Below, in pieces: positions 1-8,164 of a DNA stretch of 64,000 bases (within the stretch, counting starts at the first letter, position 1; each line of letters starts with the position of its first letter). The notes beneath the pieces were generated by a model, which did not search any database, was not told the origin of the DNA, and saw nothing but the letters and a program-made list of their open reading frames with translations. This DNA comes from Erythrobacter sp. (lineage in GTDB: Bacteria > Pseudomonadota > Alphaproteobacteria > Sphingomonadales > Sphingomonadaceae), in NCBI RefSeq assembly GCF_024305245.1, contig NZ_JAMWYX010000005.1, positions 1 to 64,000 on the forward strand. Direction: 5' to 3'. A program made the position numbers and the translations under genes.

Positions 1-18
1 GATGTGTATAAGAGACAG
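1..18. other. Nextera/Tn5 mosaic-end adapter remnant
   Basis: GATGTGTATAAGAGACAG is the Tn5 mosaic-end used in Nextera libraries, lacking only its first A. It is not genomic sequence. The coding frame that follows starts to make sense from about base 18, so the contig probably ends here because reads ran into adapter. Confidence 0.93.
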
Positions 19-62
19 GCGGTGGCTCGTTCGGGGGCGGCGGCGCCTCGGGGGGATGGTAG
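19..62 (+). CDS. 3' end of a TPM-domain (YgcG-type) protein, truncated by the contig edge
   Basis: Only the last 14 codons are present, reading GGGSFGGGGASGGW and then TAG at 60-62. A glycine/serine-rich tail ending in W is typical of secreted or membrane-anchored TPM-domain proteins of the YgcG family. The next gene is also a TPM protein and starts 3 bases after this stop, a common two-gene arrangement, so the pair is probably one operon. Identity rests on the tail and the neighbour alone. Confidence 0.6.
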
Positions 63-65
63 ATC

Positions 66-740
66 ATGGCGTATCTCGATGATGCCGGACGCAGGCTCGT
101 CGCCGAAGCGGTGACCGAAGCCGAAAGCGCGACCTCGGGCGAGATCGTGACCGTGCTGGCCGACCGCTCCGACGGCTATACCGACGTCGCGCTGCTGTGG
201 GCCACGGCGGCCGCGTTCACGGTAATGAGCGTATTCGCAGCCCTACCGCGGCCGTTCCTGCAATTGTGGGACAGCATGATCGGCGGCTGGGGCCATGAAT
301 GGACGACCGGCGAACTTGCCAGCATGGTAATCGGACTGGGCCTTGTCACCTTCCTGCTGGTACTGCTGGTGCAGCAGTGGGAGCCGCTCAAATTCGCGCT
401 CATCCCCGGCCCGGCCAAAACCGCGCGCGTCCACGATCAGGCGGTGCGGCAGTTCAAGGTGGGGGCAGAACGCCGTACCACCGGCCATACCGGCGTGATG
501 ATCTATCTGTCGATGCGCGAACACCGCGCGGAAATCGTCGCGGACGAAAGTATCGCAAGCAAGGTTCCGGCCGAGGTCTGGGGCGAGGCGATGGGCGACA
601 TGCTCGGCGAAATCCGGAACGGCGCCATCGCTGAAGGGCTGGCCGTGGGCATCCGCGATGTCGGCTTCGTGCTGGCCCAGCATTTCCCGCGCGGCGAGGA
701 TGACGAGAACGAGCTGCCCGACCGGCTGATCGAGGTTTAG
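66..740 (+). CDS. TPM-domain membrane protein
   Basis: A 224-residue protein. The N-terminus (LVAEAVTEAESATSGEIV) matches the beginning of a TPM domain, the fold named after TLP18.3, Psb32 and MOLO-1. It is interrupted by two hydrophobic segments near residues 40-60 and 87-105, after which the TPM core resumes with GHTGVMIYLSMREHRAEIVAD, the conserved strand and acidic region. The biochemical role of bacterial members is uncertain; an envelope function is inferred. It follows the truncated TPM gene after 3 bases and is probably co-translated with it. Confidence 0.75.
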   Translation: MAYLDDAGRRLVAEAVTEAESATSGEIVTVLADRSDGYTDVALLWATAAAFTVMSVFAALPRPFLQLWDSMIGGWGHEWTTGELASMVIGLGLVTFLLVLLVQQWEPLKFALIPGPAKTARVHDQAVRQFKVGAERRTTGHTGVMIYLSMREHRAEIVADESIASKVPAEVWGEAMGDMLGEIRNGAIAEGLAVGIRDVGFVLAQHFPRGEDDENELPDRLIEV

Positions 741-816
741 GCGCCCTTCCCCCTTGACCCGGCGCTGCAGAGCCTGTCTCGAAGGATGCGATATTGCCTG
801 CCCGACGGAGCTTCCC

Positions 817-1377
817 TTGCAAAAAGACAAAGACGCCGACCTTCCCGAACAGGTCATGTGGGAAGGCCGCTTCATCACCGCCAAGACCCGCGGCCGGTGG
901 GAATATGTCGGACGCGCGCGCGGCATCCGGGCGGCGGCGATCATTGCGCTGGACGATGATCCGGATGGCACCCGCCACGTGCTGCTCGTCAGCCAGTATC
1001 GCGTCCCGCTGGGGCGCTTCAGCCTTGAGATTCCCGCCGGCCTGATCGGCGACGACGAAGGCAGCGAGGGCGAGGATGCCGCCGCCGCCGCCGCGCGCGA
1101 GCTGGAAGAGGAAACCGGCTACCGCGCCGGGCGGCTGGACGTGCTGGGCGAATTCTACTCATCCCCCGGCATGGTGTCCGAAGCCTTCACCTTGCTGCGC
1201 GCGCGCGATCTGGAGCGCGTCGGCGAAGGGGGCGGCACTGAAAGCGAGAATATCACCGTCCACCGGGTTGCGCTGCGCGATCTGTCGCGCTTCGTGGCGG
1301 AGTGGCGGCGCGCCGGCCACGCGGTCGACGTGCGCATCGCGATGTTGCTTACACCGGATTACTTGGGAGAGGATTGA
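817..1377 (+). CDS. NUDIX hydrolase, ADP-ribose pyrophosphatase-like
   Basis: About 186 residues if it starts at the TTG at 817, which has GGAG six bases upstream. A TTG at 754 and an ATG at 856 are in-frame alternatives. The NUDIX helix is clear: EDAAAAAARELEEETGY carries the REx(x)EExG metal-binding core, though the leading glycine sits two residues further away than in the strict consensus. SQYRVPLGRFSLEIPAGLI is the strand segment typical of ADP-ribose or other sugar-nucleotide pyrophosphatases. Substrate is not determinable. The downstream SDR gene starts 3 bases after its stop. Confidence 0.82.
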   Translation: MQKDKDADLPEQVMWEGRFITAKTRGRWEYVGRARGIRAAAIIALDDDPDGTRHVLLVSQYRVPLGRFSLEIPAGLIGDDEGSEGEDAAAAAARELEEETGYRAGRLDVLGEFYSSPGMVSEAFTLLRARDLERVGEGGGTESENITVHRVALRDLSRFVAEWRRAGHAVDVRIAMLLTPDYLGED

Positions 1378-1380
1378 GAC

Positions 1381-2172
1381 ATGGTAGAACGGGCGGGACG
1401 AGTCGCGGGCAAGCTCGCATTGGTCACAGGCGGCGCACAAGGTCTGGGCCGCGCGCATTGCATCCGGCTGGCGCAGGAAGGCGCGCGAGTGCTGGCGACC
1501 GACATCAACGGTGCAGGCGCGCAGGAAACCGCAGACATCATCAATGCCGAGATCGGCGCTGGCACCGCCTTCGGTATCGCGCATGACGTGACCGACCCCG
1601 CGCAATGGGAAGCCGCGGTCGATGCCGCGCGCGAACACCTCGGCGGGCTGAATGTGCTGGTCAACAATGCCGGGATCGGGGTCGCGGGCAACATCGAAAC
1701 CTGCGATTTCGCCGATTGGCAGCGCTGTTTCGACATCAACGTCAATTCGATCTTCCACGGCTGCCAGAAAGCGCTGCCGCTGATGCGCGAACACGCGCCG
1801 GGGTCGATCATCAACATCTCCAGCATCGCAGGGCTGATCGCCAGCGATACGATGCCCGCCTACAACTCGTCAAAGGCGGCGGTGTGGATGCTGTCGAAGT
1901 CGATTGCGCTGCACTGCGCGAAGAAGAACATGAACATCCGCTGCAATTCGGTGCACCCGACTTTCGTCGATACGCCGATCCTGGACGGGACGGCCAAGGC
2001 GGCGTCGCTCGAAAAGGGTGTGCTGCTGGAAAAGCTGGCGCGGCAGATCCCGCTCAAATTCGTGGGCGAGCCCAACGACATCGCCAATGCGGTGCTGTAT
2101 CTCGCCAGCGACGAAAGCCGCTTCATGACCGGGGCGGAACTGAAGCTGGACGGCGGCATCAGCGCGATGTGA
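1381..2172 (+). CDS. Short-chain dehydrogenase/reductase (SDR)
   Basis: A 263-residue classical SDR. The Rossmann glycine motif TGGAQGLG lies near residues 16-23, the NNAG motif near 93-96, a catalytic serine in the INISSIAG strand, and the YxxxK pair at Y161 and K165. The C-terminal FMTGAELKLDGG ending is standard. It probably oxidises or reduces a hydroxyl/keto substrate with NAD(P). Members of this shape include cyclohexanol and hydroxysteroid dehydrogenases, but substrate cannot be assigned. It sits 3 bases behind the NUDIX gene, so the two are likely one transcript. Confidence 0.85.
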   Translation: MVERAGRVAGKLALVTGGAQGLGRAHCIRLAQEGARVLATDINGAGAQETADIINAEIGAGTAFGIAHDVTDPAQWEAAVDAAREHLGGLNVLVNNAGIGVAGNIETCDFADWQRCFDINVNSIFHGCQKALPLMREHAPGSIINISSIAGLIASDTMPAYNSSKAAVWMLSKSIALHCAKKNMNIRCNSVHPTFVDTPILDGTAKAASLEKGVLLEKLARQIPLKFVGEPNDIANAVLYLASDESRFMTGAELKLDGGISAM

Positions 2173-2200
2173 AAAAAGAAGGGGCCGATGTGGCCCCTTC
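2172..2200 (-). terminator. Intrinsic terminator after the pspC cluster
   Basis: A perfect 9-bp stem (GAAGGGGCC at 2178-2186 with GGCCCCTTC at 2192-2200) closes a 5-base loop. Read on the minus strand it is followed by six T residues (the A run at 2172-2177). It lies 63 bases beyond the pspC stop. It may also slow plus-strand transcription from the SDR gene, but there is no T run on that side. Confidence 0.8.
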
Positions 2201-2262
2201 CCGGTTGTCTTCGATCAGGTGCAGCGGCCCGAAAACCGGGAACCGCTTGTCAGTCGCTGCAC

Positions 2263-2478
2263 TCAATCCGCGATCAGCGCGATCGCAAGGTAGATCAGAA
2301 CCGGAGCGCCGAAGCCGAGCAGGGTCGCAGCGACAAAGCCGATCCGCACCAGCATCGTGTCGATGCCGAAATAATCGCCAATCCCGGCGCAGACGCCGAA
2401 CACCTTGGCGTTGGTCTTGTCGAGGCGGAAGCCAGCGCGGGGCGGCTTGCCATCGGGATTGCGGGTTACATTGGTCAT
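2263..2478 (-). CDS. PspC-domain membrane protein
   Basis: A 71-residue protein starting at the ATG at 2478, with AGGAG 11 bases upstream. It contains the PspC signature: a basic segment (RLDKTNAKVFGVCAGIGDYF) followed by the helical segment DTMLVRIGFVAATLLGFGAPVLIYLAIAL. PspC proteins are inner-membrane components related to the phage-shock envelope-stress response. No pspA, pspB or pspF is visible nearby, so membership of a complete Psp system is unproven. Two small membrane-peptide genes precede it on the same strand. Confidence 0.85.
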   Translation of the reverse strand: MTNVTRNPDGKPPRAGFRLDKTNAKVFGVCAGIGDYFGIDTMLVRIGFVAATLLGFGAPVLIYLAIALIAD

Positions 2479-2510
2479 TGGTCGAAAAACTCCTGTTGCG
2501 GGTCGGGCGA

Positions 2511-2624
2511 TCAGGCGATCATGCCGGGGCTGGCAGGGATGATCGTATAGGCGAAGCTTGCCACGGTCAGGATCACGGCGAAGGCGGCAGAAGCGAGGCG
2601 GGCGTTGGTTTCGGGGCCGAACAT
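2511..2624 (-). CDS. 37-residue membrane peptide, copy 2 of a tandem pair
   Basis: Starts at the ATG at 2624 behind AAGGA and ends with TGA at 2511-2513. The predicted peptide begins MFGPETNARLASAAFAVI and ends TIIPASPGMIA. It has one hydrophobic span and matches the peptide encoded at 2669-2782 in length, in the alanine/valine-rich core and in the IIPASPG-x-IA tail. I recognise no family. Conserved length, a good ribosome binding site and a paralogue next door argue that it is a real gene. It lies 32 bases upstream of pspC and is probably co-transcribed. Confidence 0.7.
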   Translation of the reverse strand: MFGPETNARLASAAFAVILTVASFAYTIIPASPGMIA

Positions 2625-2668
2625 GGTCAATTGGTTCCTTTGGATAAGTCGGGGTTGTCGAAGCAGGC

Positions 2669-2782
2669 TCAGGCGATGAGGCCGGGGCTGGCGGGGATGA
2701 TCGCATAGGCAAAGAAGGCAGCCGAGATGACGACCGAGAAAGCGGCGGCGAACAGGCGATCCGGGGAAGAAATGGCGAACAT
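2669..2782 (-). CDS. 37-residue membrane peptide, copy 1 of a tandem pair
   Basis: Starts at the ATG at 2782 with a strong AAGGAG eight bases upstream and ends with TGA at 2669-2671. It begins MFAISSPDRLFAAAFSVV and ends AIIPASPGLIA, sharing its tail and transmembrane core with the copy at 2511-2624. It is the first gene of the minus-strand cluster leading to pspC. A small membrane-stress or Psp-associated peptide is possible, but that is inferred from position only. Confidence 0.7.
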   Translation of the reverse strand: MFAISSPDRLFAAAFSVVISAAFFAYAIIPASPGLIA

Positions 2783-2932
2783 TGTGAAGTCTCCTTGGGT
2801 TTTTTGCTGTCCCGCGGGCTCATCCCGGGGATGCAAAGTGTATTGCAGGAGGTGTGCCAAACTCGGAAAACAGCGGAATTCTGCGGTTTCGATACTTTCT
2901 GCCGGGCTACGCGCCGTTCACCTTGGCGAAAG

Positions 2933-2951
2933 CTTGGGAAAATTTCCCAAG
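2933..2951. promoter_or_regulatory. Perfect 19-bp palindrome between the pspC cluster and recF
   Basis: CTTGGGAAAATTTCCCAAG has two 9-base arms that are exact inverted repeats around a single A. It lies in the 240-base gap between divergent units, about 72 bases before the recF start and 150 bases before the first small peptide start. With no T tract on either side it looks more like an operator for a dimeric regulator than a terminator. Confidence 0.5.
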
Positions 2952-3022
2952 GGTTGGGATTGGCGATTTACAGCACTCTGGACTGGCCATTGTCCCGCCC
3001 TCCCGCTACCCGCGCAGGCACC

Positions 3023-4111
3023 ATGGGTCTGAGCAGGATCAGCGTCGAAAACTTCCGCAATCACGCCGCGACCACGCTGGGCGAGACCGCGCATTTCAAC
3101 CTGCTGGTGGGCGAGAACGGGGCGGGCAAGACCAACCTGCTGGAGGCGCTCTCGCTGCTCGGGCCGGGGCGCGGGTTGCGGCGCGCCAATCTTGCCGAAC
3201 TGGCGCGCAAAGCGGCGCCGGGCGATGCCCCCCTGCCTTTCGCCATCGGCGCGAGCCTGACCGAACAGGGGACGGTTTCCGCCCGGCTCGGCACCTATAC
3301 CGAGGCCGGGCAGCCGGGGCGGCGATTGGTGCGGGTCAACAGCGCGCCCGCCAGCGCGGCGAGTTTGGCGGAATGGCTGGCGATGTCATGGCTGACCCCG
3401 GCTATGGACGGATTGTTCACCGATAGCGCGGGGGCGCGGCGGCGCTTTGTCGATCGCATGGCGCTGGCGATTGCGCCCGATCACGCGCGCAAGGTCAACG
3501 CGCTGGAAGCAGCCTTACGCGAACGCGGACGCCTGCTGGAGAACGGCGGCGATGGCCGCTGGCTGGATGCGGTGGAGGCGCAGGCCGCCGAGCATGGCAC
3601 ACAAGTCAGCGCCACCCGCGCCGAGCTGGTGGCGCGACTGGTCGATGAATTATCCGCACTGCCGCCGGAACCCTTCGCCCGCCCTGCCCTCACCTACCGC
3701 CCCGGCGGCCCGGTCGACGAGGTGGCCCTGCGCGCCGAACTCGCCCGCAATCGCCCGCGCGACCGGGCTGCAGGCCGCGCGCTGACCGGGCCGCAACGCG
3801 ATGAACTCGAAGTGGTGATGGCCAGCACCCGCCAGCCCGCTGCATCGTGCTCGACCGGCGAGCAGAAGGCGATGCTGATCGCGATCACGCTGGCCCACGG
3901 CGTTCTTGCATCCGCCGGTCGCCCCAGCGTGTTGCTGCTCGATGAAGTCGCGGCCCATCTCGATCCCGTGCGCCGCACCGAGTTGTTCCGACGCTTGCGC
4001 GAAGGGCTTGCGCAGGTGTGGATGACCGGCACCGAACTCGCCCCGTTCGAGGCGATCCGCAGCGAAGCGGCGATCTGGCGGGTCAGCGGCGGAAGCGTGG
4101 AGCGGCTTTAA
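3023..4111 (+). CDS. recF: DNA replication and repair protein RecF
   Basis: A 362-residue SMC-like ATPase that loads RecA at single-strand gaps together with RecO and RecR. The N-terminus LSRISVENFRNHAATTLGE is typical of RecF. Walker A is VGENGAGKTNLLEALSLL, the signature region is CSTGEQKAMLIAITLAH, and Walker B is SVLLLDEVAAHLD. Length is usual for the family. The ATG at 3023 is preferred because it starts directly before the conserved N-terminus. Its stop overlaps the stop of the convergent esterase gene by four bases. It is not next to dnaA or dnaN. Confidence 0.93.
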   Translation: MGLSRISVENFRNHAATTLGETAHFNLLVGENGAGKTNLLEALSLLGPGRGLRRANLAELARKAAPGDAPLPFAIGASLTEQGTVSARLGTYTEAGQPGRRLVRVNSAPASAASLAEWLAMSWLTPAMDGLFTDSAGARRRFVDRMALAIAPDHARKVNALEAALRERGRLLENGGDGRWLDAVEAQAAEHGTQVSATRAELVARLVDELSALPPEPFARPALTYRPGGPVDEVALRAELARNRPRDRAAGRALTGPQRDELEVVMASTRQPAASCSTGEQKAMLIAITLAHGVLASAGRPSVLLLDEVAAHLDPVRRTELFRRLREGLAQVWMTGTELAPFEAIRSEAAIWRVSGGSVERL

Positions 4112-4842
4112 CCCGCGTCCGGCGCTGGCAACGCGCCTTCAACATCGTCCAGGGTCGCCGCGACCAACCGCTCGATACCCTCGGCCGTGGGGTGGATGCG
4201 ATCGGACTGGAACAGTTCGGGCTGCTGGTAGATCTCTTCCAGCCAGAACGGGATCAGGTCTGCGCCGTACTCCCGAGCAAGATCACGGTACAGCGCATCG
4301 AACTGCGCCTGAAATTCCGGCCCGTAATTGGGGGGACTGCGCATCCCCATCAGCAGCACCGGAACGCCTTCACGCTGCAGGATCGTCAGCATCTTGCCGA
4401 GGTTCGCCTTGGTTTCCTCCGGCGAAAGTCCGCGCAGCAGATCATTGCCGCCCAATTCCAGGATAAACAAGGCCGGGGGCTGCTCCATCGCGGCCAATGT
4501 GAATTCCAGCCGTTGCAGCCCGGCCGCAGTGGTATCGCCCGACACCCCGGCATTGACGATTTCGGCATTGATGCCTTTCGCCCGCAGCGCGTTTTCCAGC
4601 TTTTCCGGATAGGAATCGCGCGGATCGAGATTGTAACCTGCAAACAGGCTGTCGCCGAAGGCGATAATGGTGCGTTCCGGCCCCATCACCGGGATCGGCG
4701 GCGGGCCTTCACCAGAACCCAGCGCCGCCCCCGAAGCAGGCGGCACCGTTGCATCGTCAGCGGCATCATCGCAGCCAGCCAGCGCCGCCAGCGCCAAAGC
4801 TGCCCCGAATGTCCCGATTTTCGACCAAACGCGCCTGTGCAT
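4108..4842 (-). CDS. SGNH-family arylesterase/lysophospholipase, lipoprotein (TesA-like)
   Basis: About 244 residues from the ATG at 4842, which has GGAAGG seven bases upstream. The N-terminus carries a signal peptide ending in a lipobox (LAALAGC), so the enzyme is probably a lipoprotein. SGNH blocks are clear: FGDSLFAGY with the nucleophile serine, AGVSGDTT with the block II glycine, GGNDLLRG with the block III asparagine, and DRIHPTAEG with the catalytic Asp/His pair. Many bacteria place a tesA-type gene divergently from ybbA-ybbP, and the same arrangement is seen here. Confidence 0.88.
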   Translation of the reverse strand: MHRRVWSKIGTFGAALALAALAGCDDAADDATVPPASGAALGSGEGPPPIPVMGPERTIIAFGDSLFAGYNLDPRDSYPEKLENALRAKGINAEIVNAGVSGDTTAAGLQRLEFTLAAMEQPPALFILELGGNDLLRGLSPEETKANLGKMLTILQREGVPVLLMGMRSPPNYGPEFQAQFDALYRDLAREYGADLIPFWLEEIYQQPELFQSDRIHPTAEGIERLVAATLDDVEGALPAPDAG

Positions 4843-4901
4843 CCGCGAACCTTCCATGCCTGTATCTTGTTGTGACCACCCACCTATGCCATCGGAACCC
4901 T

Positions 4902-5615
4902 GTGACAAGTCCCTCTCTTGCAATCTCCGCCCGTAATCTCACCCTGACGCTGGGCAGCAATGCTGCACCGGTCACGATCCTGCGGGGTATCGATCTCGAC
5001 ATTGCCAGCGGCGAGGTGGTGGCGCTGCTCGGCCCGTCCGGTTCGGGCAAAAGCTCGTTGATGGCGGTGCTATCCGGGCTGGAGCGCGCCAGCGGCGGCA
5101 GCGTGATGGTGGGAGGCGCGGACTTTGCCGGGCTTTCGGAAGATGGACTTGCCGCCGCGCGCCGGGGCCGGATCGGGATTGTGCTGCAGGCCTTCCACCT
5201 GCTTCCCACCATGACGGCGGCGGAAAACGTCGCGACCCCGATGGAACTGGCGAGCATGGAGAACGCCCGGCAGCGCGCGATTGCCGAGCTGGAATCGGTG
5301 GGCCTCGGCCATCGCACCGGACATTATCCCACCCAGCTTTCGGGCGGCGAACAACAGCGCGTTGCCATCGCGCGCGCCACTGCGCCGCGCCCGGAACTGA
5401 TCTTCGCCGACGAGCCGACCGGCAATCTCGATGCGGCGACCGGCGCGGAAATCATCGACTTGCTGTTCGCCCGCCGCGCCGAGACGGGGGCGACGCTGCT
5501 GATCATCACCCATGATGCAAGCCTTGCCGCGCGCTGCGAACGGGTGCTGACCATGGCCGACGGAGTGATCGTTTCCGACACCGCGCCGGCGACGGTCGCA
5601 TCGGGCGCGGCATGA
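4902..5615 (+). CDS. ABC transporter ATP-binding protein, YbbA/LolD type
   Basis: About 237 residues from the GTG at 4902 (GGAA upstream); no better in-frame start precedes the conserved region. It has Walker A GPSGSGKSSL, signature LSGGEQQRVAIARA and Walker B LIFADEPTGNLD, the MacB/LolD-subgroup features. Its stop overlaps the start of the large FtsX-type permease gene by four bases, so the pair is one transporter. Orientation opposite a tesA-like gene makes YbbA a better match than LolD. YbbA-YbbP is thought to act on envelope substrates, but its cargo is not established. Confidence 0.88.
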   Translation: MTSPSLAISARNLTLTLGSNAAPVTILRGIDLDIASGEVVALLGPSGSGKSSLMAVLSGLERASGGSVMVGGADFAGLSEDGLAAARRGRIGIVLQAFHLLPTMTAAENVATPMELASMENARQRAIAELESVGLGHRTGHYPTQLSGGEQQRVAIARATAPRPELIFADEPTGNLDAATGAEIIDLLFARRAETGATLLIITHDASLAARCERVLTMADGVIVSDTAPATVASGAA

Positions 5616-8137
5616 ATCTTACCTGGGGCACCGCCTGGACCATCGCCCGCCGCGATCTCAATGCGCGGTTCAAGGGGCTACGGCTGCTGCTGGTGTGCAT
5701 CTTCCTCGGCACTGCGGCGCTGGCGGCGATCGGCACGCTGACCTCGGCAATCGAGCGCGAACTGGCGTCGAGCGGGCAGGAACTGCTCGGCGGCGATCTC
5801 GAGGTCGAGGTGTGGCAGCGCGATCTTTCGGCAGAGGAAATGGCCGCGCTTGAGGAATATGGCGAAGTTTCGGGCGGCTTCCGCCTGCAGGCGATGGCCA
5901 GCACGCCCGATGCCGCCGCGCCGATCGAGCTGAAGGCGGTGGACGCCAAGTGGCCGATGTTCGGCACGCTGGTGCTGTCTGACGGGCGCGAAGTGGCTGC
6001 GCCCTCCGGAACCGACGCATGGATCGCGCAAGGTGCGATAGAGCGGCTGGGGATTGCCGTCGGCGACAGTTTCACCGTCGGCACCGTGACCCTTACCGCA
6101 GCAGGCATCATCGCGGACGAACCGGATCGCCTGTCCGAAGGTTTCCAGCTCGGCCCGACGGTGATCGTTGCCGAAGATATCGCGGCCAAGGCCGGATTGC
6201 TGCAACCCGGCGCGCTTTACCAGAGCAAGCACCGGGTCGCCTTTGCCGATCCCGCCCGCGATCCCGAGGCGGCGGAGGAGGCGCTGAGCGAAGCCTTCCC
6301 CGATGCCGGTTTCGACATCCGCACCCGCGACCGCGCTTCGCCCGGGGCTGACCGTTTCGTGCGGCAGATGAGCGATTTCCTTACGCTGGTGGGGCTTGCC
6401 GCGCTGGTGATCGCCGGGATCGGGATTGCGGGCGGCGTGTCCTCCTATCTCGATCAGCGCCGGACCAGCATTGCAACATTGAAGGTGCTGGGCGCGACAT
6501 CGTCCGATATCGTGCGCATCTATGCGCTGCAGATCGGCGTGGCGGCGCTGGTGGGGAGCATCGCGGGGTTGACCGCAGGCGTGCTGGTGACACCGCTGCT
6601 CGCCGCCGCGCTCGCGGGGCTGCTGCCGGTTGAAACCGGGTTCATTATGGCCCCGCCTGCCCTGCTGCTGGCGGCGAGTTACGGCCTGCTGGTCGCTTTC
6701 GCCTTTGCCGCAGCGCCGCTGCTGCGCGCGCGCACCTTCCCCGCGATGGCGCTGATGCGGTCGGGCGTGGTGCCATTGGCGCGGGACAAGCGCGCTCTGA
6801 TCGCCACCGCAATCGGCCTGGCGGCGATCTGCGCATTGGCGCTGATCACCACCGATCAGCCGCTGCTGTCGGGCGGTTTCCTGCTGGGCGCAGGGGCTGC
6901 GCTGGCACTACTGGCGAGCCTTGGCTGGGCAATCCAGCGGCTTGCAGGCCGATTGCCGCGTCCGGCCAATCCGTTGCTGCGCAGCGCACTTGCCAACCTC
7001 CACCGCCCCGGCGCACCCACCGGCGCGCTGGTGACGGCGCTGGGCTTCGGGCTGGCCGCCTTCGTCCTGCTCGCTGCCGTGCAGAGCGCGATCGACGGCA
7101 ATATCCAGCAGCGCGTGCCACAGGAAGCGCCCGATTACTTCGTGCTCGACGTGCCGCGCGACAAGGAGTCCCGCTTCTTCGAACTCATCCAAACGGATTT
7201 CCCCGAGGCCGCTATCCGTTCCGTGCCGACCATGCGCGGCGCGGTGCTGGCCTATGGGCCGAAAGACGCGATGACTCGCGTGGCCGATCTGGAGGAAATC
7301 CCCGAAGGCGCATGGGCGCTGCGCGGCGAGCGCGGGCTGACCTATGCCGACCGCCTGCCGCCGGGCAACCGGGTGGTCGCAGGCGAGTGGTGGAGCCCGC
7401 TGCATAATGGCGAGCCACTGGTGTCGGTCGATGCCGAACTGGCCCGCGCGACAGGCCTGGAGGTCGGGGATTATCTCACCGTCGGCATCCTCGGCGTGGA
7501 GCGCACCGCGCGCATCGCCAACCTGCGCGAAATCGACTGGGAGAGCCTGGGGTTCAACTTCACGCTGGTGTTCAGCCGCAATGCGATCAGCGACGCGCCG
7601 CACAATCTGGCCGCCACTATCGACCTGCCCGAAGGCGCCGATCCCGCCGCGCGCGGTGCCTTGCTGAGAGGGCTCGTCAGGGAACTGCCATCAAGCTCGG
7701 TGATCGAAATTGGCGGGATCCTGGTCGAAGCGCGCAAGCTGCTCGAACAGGTGAGCCTCGCCACGCTTGCCGCTGCCGCTGTGACCGTGCTGGCCGGGCT
7801 CGCCGTGCTGATGGGGGCGATTGCCGCTGCACGGGCGGCGCGCACCTATGACACGGTGATGCTGCGGGTACTGGGCGCAAGCAGGCGGCAAATCCTGCTG
7901 CTGCAACTGGCGGAATACGGGCTGATCGCGGGCCTGTTGGCGCTGGTGGCGCTGGGCCTCGGATCGGCGCTGGCGTGGGTGGTGATTACCCAGCTGTTCG
8001 AATTCGACTGGCTGCCCGATTGGGGGCAGGTGCTCGGCGTGCTGGGCCTCGGCGTGGCGCTGGTGCTGGCCTTCGCGCTGGCCGGTTCGCTGCCGCTGCT
8101 CAGGGCAAAACCGGCGCGGGCGCTGCGCGAGCTTTAG
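5612..8137 (+). CDS. FtsX-like ABC transporter permease, YbbP type
   Basis: An 841-residue membrane protein with an N-terminal transmembrane helix, a large periplasmic domain (about residues 45-240), a FtsX-type four-helix block (FLTLVGLAALVIAGIGIAGG onward), central hydrophobic helices, a second periplasmic domain, and a C-terminal FtsX block containing YDTVMLRVLGASRRQI. The duplicated FtsX architecture with extra central helices is the YbbP form. ATGA overlap with the ATPase gene indicates translational coupling. Confidence 0.87.
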   Translation: MNLTWGTAWTIARRDLNARFKGLRLLLVCIFLGTAALAAIGTLTSAIERELASSGQELLGGDLEVEVWQRDLSAEEMAALEEYGEVSGGFRLQAMASTPDAAAPIELKAVDAKWPMFGTLVLSDGREVAAPSGTDAWIAQGAIERLGIAVGDSFTVGTVTLTAAGIIADEPDRLSEGFQLGPTVIVAEDIAAKAGLLQPGALYQSKHRVAFADPARDPEAAEEALSEAFPDAGFDIRTRDRASPGADRFVRQMSDFLTLVGLAALVIAGIGIAGGVSSYLDQRRTSIATLKVLGATSSDIVRIYALQIGVAALVGSIAGLTAGVLVTPLLAAALAGLLPVETGFIMAPPALLLAASYGLLVAFAFAAAPLLRARTFPAMALMRSGVVPLARDKRALIATAIGLAAICALALITTDQPLLSGGFLLGAGAALALLASLGWAIQRLAGRLPRPANPLLRSALANLHRPGAPTGALVTALGFGLAAFVLLAAVQSAIDGNIQQRVPQEAPDYFVLDVPRDKESRFFELIQTDFPEAAIRSVPTMRGAVLAYGPKDAMTRVADLEEIPEGAWALRGERGLTYADRLPPGNRVVAGEWWSPLHNGEPLVSVDAELARATGLEVGDYLTVGILGVERTARIANLREIDWESLGFNFTLVFSRNAISDAPHNLAATIDLPEGADPAARGALLRGLVRELPSSSVIEIGGILVEARKLLEQVSLATLAAAAVTVLAGLAVLMGAIAAARAARTYDTVMLRVLGASRRQILLLQLAEYGLIAGLLALVALGLGSALAWVVITQLFEFDWLPDWGQVLGVLGLGVALVLAFALAGSLPLLRAKPARALREL

Positions 8138-8164
8138 GCCCGCGAGCGCCCGCGCGGTGCGCGA

